64,000 bases of DNA from UBA940 sp045613745 (GCA_045613745.1 JAZLBP010000007.1:138742-202741); one strand, 5' to 3'; numbered from the stretch's first letter, positions 26,140 through 36,200 are shown. Program-made: numbers and translations. The notes: a model not told the origin generated them from the sequence alone.

Positions 26140-26240
26140 ACATCCGTACGAAGTACGAGAGCATTGCTGCGTCTACATCCGAGGTTCCCAAGGGATGGGC
26201 GAGCATCGCGAGCCAATCCCTCACACTCAATTCACTTTAA

Positions 26241-26272
26241 CCTTATAACACGCGCTGTTGTAAGGTTTTTTT
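26241..26272 (+). terminator. Intrinsic terminator-like hairpin
   Basis: CCTTA(t)AACA and TGTT(g)TAAGG pair around CGCGC and are followed by a run of seven T. No gene ends just before it; it may be left over from lost sequence. Confidence 0.6.
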
Positions 26273-26506
26273 GTGCCTATACTTAAACCACTGCACAAAA
26301 ACAAATGCCTAAAACATCCTTAAAATCACTAATAACAAGGATGTTACACCATTTGCAACCATACAACTGCCACATCTTTAACACATCAACTACTTCTGGG
26401 TGTGGGTGTGTTATTGGGTGTGATTCCTGCCACAAATGAGACCAATTTTGTGACCACTTTCAATAGGTCTCAGCAAACAATGTAATACTTTAATTAATAG
26501 TTTGTT
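26273..26506. other. Gene-free stretch with short inverted repeats
   Basis: No gene is seen. Inverted repeats ACATCCTT/AAGGATGT (about 26313-26345) and GAGACC/GGTCTC (about 26438-26471), and a GGGTGTG-rich stretch (about 26398-26430), lie upstream of the integrase remnant. Recombinase arm sites are one possible reading. Confidence 0.45.
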
Positions 26507-26680
26507 ATGTGGAATATTTCATTCTGTTGCAGGGGTACAAAAGTAAACAAAGAGGGAGTCGCTCCCATCGAAATGGTCATCACAATAGATAAGAAACGAT
26601 GTTTCAAGCGGAGTTTGTCGTACGCTACCTCGGCAAGCAGCCACTCCAAATTGGATTTAACCGCCTTGTCATATGTAAAT
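26507..26680 (+). pseudogene. N-terminal remnant of a tyrosine recombinase
   Basis: The frame opens MWNISFCCRGTKVNKEGVAP, then IEMVITIDKKRCFK. This resembles the arm-binding N-terminal segment of Bacteroidetes integrases, where F.cR..K.nk.G.aPI...I.i...R is usual. Similarity fades after about residue 35. The catalytic domain (R..HxxR..Y) is absent, and the frame runs into the antisense of the next gene. It is a truncated relic of an element integrated behind tRNA-Arg. Confidence is moderate because only about 35 residues can be matched by eye. Confidence 0.5.
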
Positions 26681-26681
26681 T

Positions 26682-27827
26682 TTAGTTACTGCCAATCTCC
26701 TGAAGCAGCCATTGCAACATTTCGTCTGTCTCTTTTCGATATGGTTTTATTCTCTCCAAGTAGTTTCGCAAAATAGGTTTGTAATCCAAATTTGTGAATT
26801 TTAACAAGTTGACATAAACCTTCTGCTCCTGAAGATTACCTCCCCAAATGTCAGATACGCCTTCAAACAAGCGTAACTCATCCTGCTCATTGTACTCAAA
26901 TAGTGGCGTATCACTACTATCTGTATTCCAATTGTGGTGCATACCAGCCAATACGAGACAATCGTAGAGCATTCTACCTGCCGCCATAAGCCACTGCTTA
27001 TCCTCCGATTTGAAGAGAGCAAGCCAGTGCTCCAATCCTCTATTAGCCGAACTATCCGCCTCATATTCCGCAGAATACGAAAGAGTTAGAAAGATGGGAC
27101 CTTCGGTATCTTCACCCCTCCTCGCTTTATCGAGCAACTGCTCAAGACAGTCTTCAGGTTTTTTTATAACATCCCAAATCCATGAACTTTCCCAATACAC
27201 CAACCCTTCAAGAGCCAGATCTACAAGCCACTCTCCCTCACCATTCTTCATCACACAGAATGTCTCTATTTCGTTGACATTGTCCATCCTTATATGTTTG
27301 TAAGAGTAGATAGTCGTCTGCGCCATCTTCTTGCTCAACTGGACAATAGTGTCGTTGCAGAGATCCTCCTCCGACATATGATCATATTCCCAGCATAGAT
27401 ACATTTCATCCTCTTTACATCTAACATCAAAGCCCCGCTGCTTAATAAATGGAATGTTGGCCACCAACTCACCGAAGCTCTCCTTTTCGCAATGAATGCA
27501 AACCAACCAAGGCTCTACATCAACCAAAACGCCATTCTTCGATATCATCTCCCACTGGGTGCACGTGCCATCGCCCGTCCATCGAAACGTTAGTTTCATA
27601 TCGGGAAAATGTGCAACGACCTCCTTAATCATCTCCTCAGCGAGTTTTATTTTGTCGCTATCTATATCTTCATAACGAAATCCCCAGTCAAAGAATTTCA
27701 AACCGCCATACTCCTCTGTGTATAACTCAAAGTTGTATTTCTGGTTAAGCTCCTTTGCATATTCGTTGATTTTAGCTGTTTCGTCGGAGCTCTTCGCACG
27801 CAACGACAAACTCCAAAGTACACTCAT
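26682..27827 (-). CDS. Hypothetical 381-aa cytosolic protein
   Basis: I do not recognise this family. The protein is acidic, rich in Trp, Glu and Leu, and has no signal peptide or membrane segment. Residues 1-100 look like an alpha/beta domain (MSVLWSLSLRAKSSDE.., FRWTGDGTCTQWEM). Cysteines occur as single residues rather than CxxC pairs. The middle (about 190-250) has 'EWLVDLALEG' and 'ESSWIWDVIKKPEDCLEQLL'; the tail is helical. It lies in the AT-richer patch, 81 nt downstream of the ion-channel gene on the same strand. An immunity- or defence-type role would fit such accessory genes, but nothing in the sequence proves it. Confidence 0.7.
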   Translation of the reverse strand: MSVLWSLSLRAKSSDETAKINEYAKELNQKYNFELYTEEYGGLKFFDWGFRYEDIDSDKIKLAEEMIKEVVAHFPDMKLTFRWTGDGTCTQWEMISKNGVLVDVEPWLVCIHCEKESFGELVANIPFIKQRGFDVRCKEDEMYLCWEYDHMSEEDLCNDTIVQLSKKMAQTTIYSYKHIRMDNVNEIETFCVMKNGEGEWLVDLALEGLVYWESSWIWDVIKKPEDCLEQLLDKARRGEDTEGPIFLTLSYSAEYEADSSANRGLEHWLALFKSEDKQWLMAAGRMLYDCLVLAGMHHNWNTDSSDTPLFEYNEQDELRLFEGVSDIWGGNLQEQKVYVNLLKFTNLDYKPILRNYLERIKPYRKETDEMLQWLLQEIGSN

Positions 27828-27908
27828 AATAGTCTATTTAACAATTTATTATATTATCTTTTATTAAAATGGAATCACCCTGCTCTCATTGTATTTCAAG
27901 CGAGAACT

Positions 27909-29603
27909 TTAATATCCGCTCTTTTTGATTTTTAATTCTGGAGAATACTCTTTTGCGATATTACTTTCAAAGTGGCGATTAGCAACATCAGCAATAGTTT
28001 TGGCAATAGCTATACGACGAGAGTCCCACAAGCAAGCACTCCACGCAATACGCAAGATGATGTTATTTTCACAACCCTTACCCGCCTCAAAATTGCGAAC
28101 GAAAAGATTTTTAGTAGTAACATTGTGATAACGTTGATGATCGGAAGTCATATTGAAGTTCTTCACAAGTTCCGCTGTTACATCATCAAAAAATGCCTTA
28201 TACGCAACCATATCATTTATGATAAGGTTGTTGCCTTCGAAGCGTTCATCGCCCTTTGCACCCCCTGCCGAGAAGTGGAAAATCGTAGGATATGTTGGTT
28301 CGTTGGCTCCACTTGCTACAAGTGGCGTTAGTGTCCAACTGCCCTCGCGTGAAGTTAATTGCTCCAAATCCTCCATAAAGAGAGGAAGATTCTCTTCGTG
28401 ATTATAACGGTCGGCAAATGAATAATAGGATTTGTAAGGGCGCAGTTCGCCAATCTCACGGCTGATATAATTAAAACCGCCAATTAGAGCTAGATAATAT
28501 GAAAAATTACCGATACAAGGGTCGGCAAGACTTGATGGCGATACGATGGTGACTTTCGAGCCACGATCTATGCAGCAACCATACGGGCGATTTATGTAAA
28601 AATACTCGATGGCGAGTTTGTCTTGCGGGTGTTCATCAATGGTTTGTGTTACAGCAAGGTTTATCAGCCGAAAACATTTTGATGCCTCAACTGCATCAAA
28701 TATATCATCAACCTTCATTCCCATACGGGCTTGAATATCGCAGACGGATAGATGCTGTGGTACTACCTGAAACCCCGTAGGACGGTCGAGTTTGCGCTCG
28801 AAGGCGAGATGTAGTTTTGCGATGTTTTGGTCTGTTTCCTCCTTGTGCGACTCCTTATCCATTGCCTCCGAGAAGCCCGCGCCGATAAGACCGGCAGGCA
28901 CGGCAAACAATGCAATACCGAGCAGACCGATAATGCAGGCTATCAAACGACCAGCAAAAGTTATTGGTGGGGTATCAGCAAAATTTCCTGGGTCGCCAAT
29001 ATATTGCGCAAAAGCCCACAGAACCGACTTTAAGCCATTGTTATAAACCTCAGGTTGCACCGCGTGTTCGTAGAAGAACAAGACAAATGAAAGCATAAGC
29101 GTTACCACAACAAGGAATTGTAACGAGATAAACATCTCCTTTGATTTCGATACAATCGCTTGTTGCATGAGCCTAAACGAACGCATATAGCGAAAGACTC
29201 TCAATAGGCGCAACACTCGCAACGATTTTAACATCGCATACGGCAACGGAACAACCAAAGACACATAGAAAGTGTACGTCGAAACAATATCTATCAAACC
29301 ATAAAATGTAAAGCAGTACCTTACACGCCCCCAGATGCCTTTGTATTTGGGGCTAATCTCGTCCGCCGCCCAAATGCGAAGCGACACTTCAATAGTAAAG
29401 GTTACGACCGTTATAAGGTCTATAATATGAAGCACGCGCTCGCACAATGGCGACACCTCAAAAGTCGATATAAAGACTGTGAGTGTGCTGATTACAATTA
29501 GTCCTATAATGGCATAATCAACATAGTTTTCCCATTGTTTGGTGCGCAGGTCGTTGTCAAAAACTCTTGCAAGTTGTTGCTTAAATTTTTCCGCTTTGGT
29601 CAT
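27909..29603 (-). CDS. Voltage-sensor ion channel with atypical pore and large cytosolic tail
   Basis: A 564-aa ion-transport protein. Residues about 25-250 hold six membrane segments. S4 is LRVLRLLRVFRYMRSFR, an arginine at every third position as in voltage sensors. After the pore helix (GLKSVLWAFAQYIG), where potassium channels have TVGYGD, this protein has DPGNFAD before TPPITFAGR, so the canonical filter is missing. The 300-residue C-terminal cytosolic region has no domain I recognise. It starts inside the pcp gene (23-nt overlap), indicating translational coupling. Ion selectivity is uncertain. Confidence 0.85.
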   Translation of the reverse strand: MTKAEKFKQQLARVFDNDLRTKQWENYVDYAIIGLIVISTLTVFISTFEVSPLCERVLHIIDLITVVTFTIEVSLRIWAADEISPKYKGIWGRVRYCFTFYGLIDIVSTYTFYVSLVVPLPYAMLKSLRVLRLLRVFRYMRSFRLMQQAIVSKSKEMFISLQFLVVVTLMLSFVLFFYEHAVQPEVYNNGLKSVLWAFAQYIGDPGNFADTPPITFAGRLIACIIGLLGIALFAVPAGLIGAGFSEAMDKESHKEETDQNIAKLHLAFERKLDRPTGFQVVPQHLSVCDIQARMGMKVDDIFDAVEASKCFRLINLAVTQTIDEHPQDKLAIEYFYINRPYGCCIDRGSKVTIVSPSSLADPCIGNFSYYLALIGGFNYISREIGELRPYKSYYSFADRYNHEENLPLFMEDLEQLTSREGSWTLTPLVASGANEPTYPTIFHFSAGGAKGDERFEGNNLIINDMVAYKAFFDDVTAELVKNFNMTSDHQRYHNVTTKNLFVRNFEAGKGCENNIILRIAWSACLWDSRRIAIAKTIADVANRHFESNIAKEYSPELKIKKSGY

Positions 29604-30198
29604 AGGTTCCTTTTATTATCGTTTGTATTGCTTTCGCCATATCGTCAAGTGGCATTGTTGGTTTCCCGAGTTTTGCGGAGGGTTGCCCCTCATAGAATGG
29701 CAGATGTACAAATAGTGCTTTCATCGTTGGATTTTTCCGACAGAGCGTTAGAGCTTCATAGTAGAGTCGATTACACACATAAAGCCCGCAAGAATTTGAT
29801 ATTTTTACCGATATACATTGTTGTTCAATCGCAGAAAGGAGCGACTTGATAGGCATATCTGTAAATAATGCTGCGGGGGTGTCAGGATTTATCATCTCCT
29901 CGTTGGGCCTGAATCCATCATTATCGGGTAGTTTGGAGTCCATCATATTCAATGCAACTCGTTCCAACTTAACTTTATCGCTTCCCCCCGACTGTCCAAG
30001 CATTATAAGCATATCAGGAGAGTGTTTTTCTACAGCCTTACGCAAAGTCATACCCACGCGCGAGAAACTGACAGGCAACTGCTCGATAGAGATACACACC
30101 CCTTTAACACCGAGAGTGGCTACCGTTTCGGCAACCACCCACGATGAATTTTCGGGATAATCCCAGTATGGTTCAAAACCTGTAAGAAGAACTCGCAT
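29581..30198 (-). CDS. pcp: Pyroglutamyl-peptidase I (C15)
   Basis: A 205-aa cytosolic cysteine peptidase that removes N-terminal pyroglutamate. The start MRVLLTGFEPYWDYPENSSW matches the family (GFepf....NpS). The catalytic triad is visible as Glu79 (KLERVALN), Cys142 (GLYVCN) and His165 (FVHLPF). The length is normal. Its 3' end overlaps the channel gene by 23 nt. A minus-strand -7 box lies at 30312-30319. Confidence 0.88.
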   Translation of the reverse strand: MRVLLTGFEPYWDYPENSSWVVAETVATLGVKGVCISIEQLPVSFSRVGMTLRKAVEKHSPDMLIMLGQSGGSDKVKLERVALNMMDSKLPDNDGFRPNEEMINPDTPAALFTDMPIKSLLSAIEQQCISVKISNSCGLYVCNRLYYEALTLCRKNPTMKALFVHLPFYEGQPSAKLGKPTMPLDDMAKAIQTIIKGTYDQSGKI

Positions 30199-30281
30199 TT
30201 CTAGAATATCGTACCGCTACAAATCTCCTTAATTTCCGTTGCTCCAACCTTACTTTTTTATATTTGAAATTTTAACGATTC

Positions 30282-30452
30282 TTCTCTTGATAAGCGAAAA
30301 ACCACTAATTGCAAAACTACGAAAAGTATCACAAATTATCAATAGAAAAAGTTCTTACATATTAAATTGTTTAGCAAACACATATTGAACCTATAATCAA
30401 ACTATTGAAATACAGTATGTAAAGTTTTATGATTTGTCTCTTATCAAGAGAA
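30282..30452. repeat. Inverted-repeat-bounded 171-bp element (MITE-like)
   Basis: TTCTCTTGATAAG at 30282-30294 is exactly inverted at 30440-30452, and the match extends imperfectly inward (gcGAaAAA/agGAcAAA). The interior is AT-rich and non-coding but holds the pcp promoter. No target-site duplication is obvious. Confidence 0.5.
30312..30319 (-). promoter_or_regulatory. -7 box for pcp-channel
   Basis: Minus-strand TAGTTTTG with TTG 20 nt upstream; the leader to the pcp ATG would be about 105 nt. Confidence 0.45.
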
Positions 30453-30492
30453 ACTAAATATCATCACTTTCTACAAATCCTTTAATATCTGA

Positions 30493-30761
30493 GCGTTTGC
30501 TCTATCTACTACGGTGTTATCCAACGAAGTTAATGAGAGTTTGGAAAATGATGCACAGGATGTCGCAGCGCAAGAATCAATAGTAGTTTTAACTTTTAGG
30601 GAGATGGTAGATGTTATAATGCTCACCGTAGCAGCAATGAAAAGTGATGATGTGTTTATTTCTGAGACTCAAAAGTACAAACGTGGATGATACACGGCCC
30701 TGCGGCTAATGCCACCTACAAACCCACGGGACTGCTGGGTGATGTGTATATTCGATACTAA
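30493..30761 (+). pseudogene. Decayed coding fragments of unknown origin
   Basis: An open frame without a normal start runs 30493-30690 (for example REMVDVIMLTVAAMKSDD). It is followed, with an ATGA overlap, by a 24-residue frame at 30687-30761 (MIHGPAANATYKPTGL...) that looks like the C-terminus of a larger protein. A strong terminator follows. I do not recognise either piece. Read together, they look like the tail of genes truncated during rearrangement. Confidence 0.3.
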
Positions 30762-30768
30762 TAAATAG

Positions 30769-30811
30769 AAAGACCAAAGGAACTCAATGCAAGCTCCTAT
30801 GGTCTTTCTTT
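30769..30811 (+). terminator. Intrinsic terminator
   Basis: AAAGACCA(a)AGGA pairs with TCCT(a)TGGTCTTT, followed by CTTT. It lies directly behind the decayed fragments. Confidence 0.75.
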
Positions 30812-30881
30812 ACACACCCGCTGTTTTCCGTTTTGCTGTCAAAACGTGTAGAGATAGGCGTTGTGTTATTAATTTTAAGCG

Positions 30882-30889
30882 TATATTTG
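30882..30889 (+). promoter_or_regulatory. -7 box for the GH3 glucosidase gene
   Basis: TATATTTG with TTG 18 nt upstream, 27 nt before the ATG. Confidence 0.6.
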
Positions 30890-30916
30890 TGTAATTAACC
30901 ACATACAACAACTAAA

Positions 30917-33154
30917 ATGAAAAGAATTTCACTGCTTTTTATTGCTTTGATAACTATTTGCGCGTCGGCGGTGGCCGCAAATCGTCATTTGTCGGCAGAA
31001 GAGGCCAAAGCCTTTCGTTTTGCTGACAATTTACTCCGCAAGATGACTCTTAGTGAGAAAATCGGACAACTTCAACAATTCCGCGCCTACACAAGTGAGA
31101 TTACAGGACCCGATGGCGAGCCACGCGATATTGAACGTGCTATTCGCAACGGAGAGGTAGGCTCACTCATCGCAGGTTGCAACCCTCAATACAACCATTA
31201 CATCCAGCGAATTGCAGTCGAGGAGTCACGTCTGGGTATTCCACTCATCTTGGGTACGGACATTATCCACGGTTGCAAAATCACATTCCCCGAGAACCTT
31301 GCAATGTCGTGTTCGTGGGATATTGCTGCCATAGAGCAATCGGCTCGAATTGCAGCCGAAGAGAGTGCTGCATCGGGTATCCATTGGACCTTCTCCCCGA
31401 TGTGCGACATCTCGGCAGACCCTCGTTGGGGACGTGTGTCGGAGGGTTCGGGCGAAGACCCCTACCTTGGTGCGAAGATTGCGGCTGCTATGGTGCGCGG
31501 ATATCAAGGCGACGATTTGAGTAGTGACAAAACCATAGCTTCGTGCGTAAAACACTTTGCCGCTTATGGAGCACCTCAGGCGGGACGCGACTACAATACG
31601 GTTGATATGTCGGAGATGATGTTCCGCGATCGCTACCTTCCACCATACGCTGCGGCAGTGGAAGCGGGTGCGGTGACTGTAATGACGTCGTTTAATGATT
31701 TTATGGGAGTCCCTGCCTCGGGCAATCGCTGGTTGCTCTACGACCTTTTGCGCCAAGAGTTAGGATTCCGAGGTTTTGTGATATCGGACTACACCTCGAT
31801 TCACGAAATGATAGCGCACGGCGTGGCTGCCAATGGCAAAGACGCTGCGGAATTGGGCCTGAAAGCACATCTTAATATGAGTATGGTCGATGGTGACTAC
31901 CTGCTCTATGCCGAAAAACTTATCCGCGAGGGTAAAATTTCAGAGAAACTCATCAATCAACTCTGTCGTGAGGTGTTGGCCGTTAAGTATCGTTTGGGAC
32001 TTTTCGACGACCCGTTCAAATATGGCGCCCAAAACACCGAGGAGGTCTACTTCCGTTCGGAGAACCTGGCTGTGGCTCGTAAGCTGGCTGCCGAGTCGAT
32101 GGTTCTGCTCAAAAATGAGGATGCACTGCCCGTGGCTGAGGGTACAAAGATTGCGCTGATAGGACCTTTTGCCGATTCGCAGAGCGACCAACTCGGCTCG
32201 TGGATAGGTGCAGGCGACAAAAATCGTTCAATCACCTTCCGAGCCGCATTGGAAGAGCGTTACGGCGCAAGCAATATACTTTACGCCAAGGGCTGCGAGG
32301 GCGAAAGCGCCATTGAAGGTGGCATTGACGAGGCTGTAAAAATCGCTTCGCAAGCCGATATTGTGCTGTTGTCGATGGGTCTTCCCGGATGGCAGAGCGG
32401 CGAGGCAAGTTCGCGCTCCGACATCTCTGTTCCTGCGGTGCAACAAGAGTTGCTGGACGCTCTCAAAAAGACAGGTCGCAAGATTGTGGTTCTGCTCTCG
32501 ACAGGACGAGCAATGGATATTCGCAACGAAGTTGCAAAGGCCGATGCGGTGTTGGTGACTTGGCACGCAGGTACAATGGCTGGACCTGCCGTAGCCGACA
32601 TCATTTCGGGTGACGTTAATCCTTCGGGACACCTCACACTCACCTTCCCTTACAACGTAGGACAGGTGCCCATACACTACAATGCCAAAAATACGGGTCG
32701 TCCGTCACGAAATCCATATAAACCGGCAGCAAACTACACCTCCACCTACATCGACATTCCCAATGTACCGCTTTTCCCGTTTGGTTATGGTTTGAGTTAC
32801 ACTCGCTTTGAGTACTCCGACCTGAAAGTACTGACACCCGAAGTTGAGATTGGCGGCACGGTGAAGGTTAGCGTCAAGGTTAAGAATATGGGTGAACGCG
32901 ATGGCGACGACGTAGCTCAACTTTATGTGCGCGATGTTGTGGCCGAAACTACCCGTCCCGTGCGTGAGTTGAAAGGCTTTGAACGCATCTCACTCAAAGC
33001 CGGCCAGGAGCGCGTGATAACATTCGAGATTGCCACCTCGGAGCTGGCTTACTGCCACACTGACAATACGGTCTGTGAGGATGCAGGCGATTTCAAGGTT
33101 TGGGTTGGAGATGACTCCAATGCTTCGCTCGAAGGCGCATTCTCGCTCAAATAG
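30917..33154 (+). CDS. bglX: Secreted GH3 beta-glucosidase
   Basis: A 745-aa glycoside hydrolase of the BglX type, releasing terminal beta-linked sugars in the periplasm. The signal peptide MKRISLLFIALITICASAVAA is followed by the GH3 N-terminal barrel: KIGQLQQF, GTDIIHG, the KHFAAYGA motif and the nucleophile Asp291 in GFVISDYTS. The alpha/beta sandwich follows, and the fibronectin-III-like C-terminal domain starts at about residue 640 (FPFGYGLSYTRFEYS). Length and domains are complete. Exact sugar and linkage are not predictable. Confidence 0.95.
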   Translation: MKRISLLFIALITICASAVAANRHLSAEEAKAFRFADNLLRKMTLSEKIGQLQQFRAYTSEITGPDGEPRDIERAIRNGEVGSLIAGCNPQYNHYIQRIAVEESRLGIPLILGTDIIHGCKITFPENLAMSCSWDIAAIEQSARIAAEESAASGIHWTFSPMCDISADPRWGRVSEGSGEDPYLGAKIAAAMVRGYQGDDLSSDKTIASCVKHFAAYGAPQAGRDYNTVDMSEMMFRDRYLPPYAAAVEAGAVTVMTSFNDFMGVPASGNRWLLYDLLRQELGFRGFVISDYTSIHEMIAHGVAANGKDAAELGLKAHLNMSMVDGDYLLYAEKLIREGKISEKLINQLCREVLAVKYRLGLFDDPFKYGAQNTEEVYFRSENLAVARKLAAESMVLLKNEDALPVAEGTKIALIGPFADSQSDQLGSWIGAGDKNRSITFRAALEERYGASNILYAKGCEGESAIEGGIDEAVKIASQADIVLLSMGLPGWQSGEASSRSDISVPAVQQELLDALKKTGRKIVVLLSTGRAMDIRNEVAKADAVLVTWHAGTMAGPAVADIISGDVNPSGHLTLTFPYNVGQVPIHYNAKNTGRPSRNPYKPAANYTSTYIDIPNVPLFPFGYGLSYTRFEYSDLKVLTPEVEIGGTVKVSVKVKNMGERDGDDVAQLYVRDVVAETTRPVRELKGFERISLKAGQERVITFEIATSELAYCHTDNTVCEDAGDFKVWVGDDSNASLEGAFSLK

Positions 33155-33186
33155 TAGCAAAAGAGTCTGTAAGGCATATTAGATAA

Positions 33187-33222
33187 CTAAAAAAGCTTGC
33201 CCCCGCGGGGACAAGCTTTTTT
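33187..33222 (+). terminator. Bidirectional terminator
   Basis: CTAAAAAAGCTTG and CAAGCTTTTTTAG pair with an inner CCCC/GGGG. It lies between the convergent GH3 and M60 genes. Confidence 0.85.
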
Positions 33223-33241
33223 AGTTGTGCGAAATACTCGT

Positions 33242-36200
33242 TTAGTTCGATTTGCTGGCAACCCAAGTACCATCGGCAGCGATACCGAAGAGTTGCAAAT
33301 CGGTGCGGTATTCGGGACTTGCAGACTCCATATAGCGGTTGTTGCCGTTGGAGGTCCACAGGTAATTGCCATTGCCGTCGTTGCTGTATATCGACTTAAC
33401 AATACCGAAGTTGAACTGCTTGTCGTTTTGGCAAATGCCGACAACCTCGCCACTTGCGGGCTCTTTCAGTCCCCAAGCAACCACATTCTCCCAACCCTCG
33501 GTCGAGTAGTTACCCGCAGCATCTACACTGTGAGTTCCAGCCACAACGGCCTTCGGAGTGCGATACAAATCGAGGTTGAGGTCGTTGATGTAGAGCGGAT
33601 CCAACTTGGGCTTATCGTACTTTTTGCAGTAGTCGCGGATGGCGGCAATGTCGGCTTCGGTTGTGGTGATGTAGTTTGTGCCGTAGTGTGTCGCTTTAAG
33701 GCGGTTGTTCACACCGGGCAGACCCCACGCCTCGCAGAATTGGCTCAAATCCTCGCCTGCGGCATCCGAGGCCATCTTCACAAAGTTAATCATCGCTTGA
33801 ATGTGACCCTCGTCGTTTTCGAGTGTACCATCGCTCAAACGACACGCCTCGTAGAAGTCGGGGTAGAAGTCGGTATTACCAACAACAATGTGGTAGTAGA
33901 GATACAACTGCCAGAAGGGCATAAGTTGTGTGGTCGGGTCAACACCACCCTCGGTGCCGCCCAAACTGGGGGTATTGACACCCTCGCAGTGGGTCATACG
34001 GCGACGAGTACCATCGGGGTCAACAACCCAACGAGTAACGTAATCTCTCATACCACGGTTGAAGTGGTCGTTGAAACGCATAGTGGTATTACCCTCGCCG
34101 TAGAAAATCATCTGGGTGATGGCACACATCAGGTTGTTGGTAACCTCGGTGAGACCTCTCCACTTGAACATCTCGGTCTGGTTGGTGTGACCGAGTTCGT
34201 GCACCAGACCCCACATCGGGCCAATCACGTCGCGGTCGATTGTGGTGGCACTCTTATTCCACATACGGCTGGGGTTACAAACCTCCTTGCCAATATTATT
34301 GACGTGGTAGATGGTTGCATAGCCAGCCGACGCGCCATAGAAACCATCGTTGTAGGTACCACGATACAGAGCGCGGTTGCGGTGCACACGTTGGCGTCCC
34401 AGCGCTTTGTACTTGTAGTGACCCTGTATCTCCTCTTGGATATACATAATGGTATCGTAGACGTGCAGCAACTCCTCGACACGGTCGGTGTTCTCAGGAT
34501 TGCGCAGGAAGGTGTTTTCGTAGTAGTTGTTCTTCGGGAAGTTGAGCAGGGCGCGTTTCGAGAGCATATCGAAGTGAGGCTCGGTATAGCCACCCTTGCG
34601 CAACAACTCGTAGGCACGCTTCATATCGGTTTTGCCCAACTCGATATAGCCGTTCACTTTGGCATTCACAAAGTGGGCGGTCATCTCGGGCACACTTGCG
34701 TAGTCGTCGGTATGGCATATCATATACATCAGACCGCGAGTCGAGGGGATGATTTCGTTGTATCCCTCTTTGAGAGTGTAATTATATTTGGTGCTGGTGG
34801 TGGTTGCAGCAGCCTCCTCGTTTACCCAATCGACCACTCGGACCGCCACCTGTTGGTTGTGAGTGTCGTTGAGGTAGATACGGATTGTGTCGCCCGCATT
34901 GGCAACATACATACCTGTCACATTGTCGAGCAGGGTGTAGGTGTTGGTGCGGAAGATTGCGGCATCGCGGTCGGGGTGGGGATATGCGCGGAACTTGCAG
35001 ATGCGGAACTCGCCATCGTACACACCATAGAAGATTTGCTCGGCAATAGAGCGATAGAAGGGACTGCGAAGCTCACGAATCTGCTCCATAGTGACGCCCT
35101 CTTTGAGCTCCGACAGCGACCAATCTGCAAATACGGTCAGAGGGTCTTCGTGAATTGCCTTCTGGAAGAATGCTATCTCGCCAACCGATGCGTAGGTCAA
35201 ATATTCGCCCGACGGGCCAGCATACTGCGATTTTGAGCCTGTGATAATATTAAATTGGATATACTTGACATCGGTCAACGGCTCCTTGAAGTAGTGTACC
35301 GAAGGTTGGTCGCTCATTCCGAAGTCAATGGTTTCGACTTTTCTGGTCTTGTTGTTCGAATCGGTCACATACACCTCGACTTCGCCCCAATAGCCACCCG
35401 TACCATAGATAGTGAAGGGGGTGTATTCGAAGTAGTCGAGTTGCTCGCCATTGCTTGTGTCGAGCCAATATCCGATTGCGGGCGAGTAGTCTGTGTTCTC
35501 GTCATTACGCCAACCTGTGCCAGCGGTGTTGTCGTAGCTCTTGTCGGGGGTATAGCTGTTGAGGTCCATATAAGTGGAGGTAGCCTCTGCCGACTGAATT
35601 CGAATACGACGATCGCCTGGGGCTGCAAGACTACTGAAATCCTTGTAATCTTTGAGCGCCTCCTGGCTGATGGTGATGGTTTTGGTGATTTCGCCCGCAG
35701 TGATGGTCATAGTGGCCTTGCGCTCCTCGGTGACGGTGTTGTTGGCGACTGTCACGAGCAGTTGGTCGTCCAACACACCCTCAACAACCTCGTAGTTGAC
35801 CCAATCGGCATCAACGCTAATCTCGTAGTCGCCAGCAGCCGTAACCGTAATGGTTTGGGGCTCAACCTTGGCAAAGAAGAACGACATACTCTTCTTATCA
35901 ACTAACAGTTTGTCGCTACCCCACTGCATAACCTTGATGCTGGCCGAGGTATTCTCGCTCTCAAAGGTTACGGTCGCATAGCGGGGGTATTCGCCATAGT
36001 AGGCGTCATAGACGAAGTTCTCGAAGGTGGTCGCCACCTCTGTGCTCTGCTCGCTCCATTGGAGCCATCCCGCATCGGTCGAAACGGCATATTCGCCATC
36101 CGAGGCTACCTCAACAGCCAACAAGCCCAGGTTATTATCCACAACATAAATCGTGTCCGCAGGGATGATTCTGCTCGCCTCGACCGTGCTGTCGGCAAAC

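Noticed and set aside
26006..26286. Small plus-strand ORFs starting in tRNA-Arg
   Set aside because: They begin inside the tRNA and run through its terminator and the palindrome.
26607..26776. Continuation of the integrase reading frame
   Set aside because: After about residue 35 the translation no longer resembles a recombinase, and the end is antisense to the 381-aa gene.
33197..35236. 679-aa plus-strand ORF
   Set aside because: Antisense of the M60 peptidase gene and overlapping the terminator.
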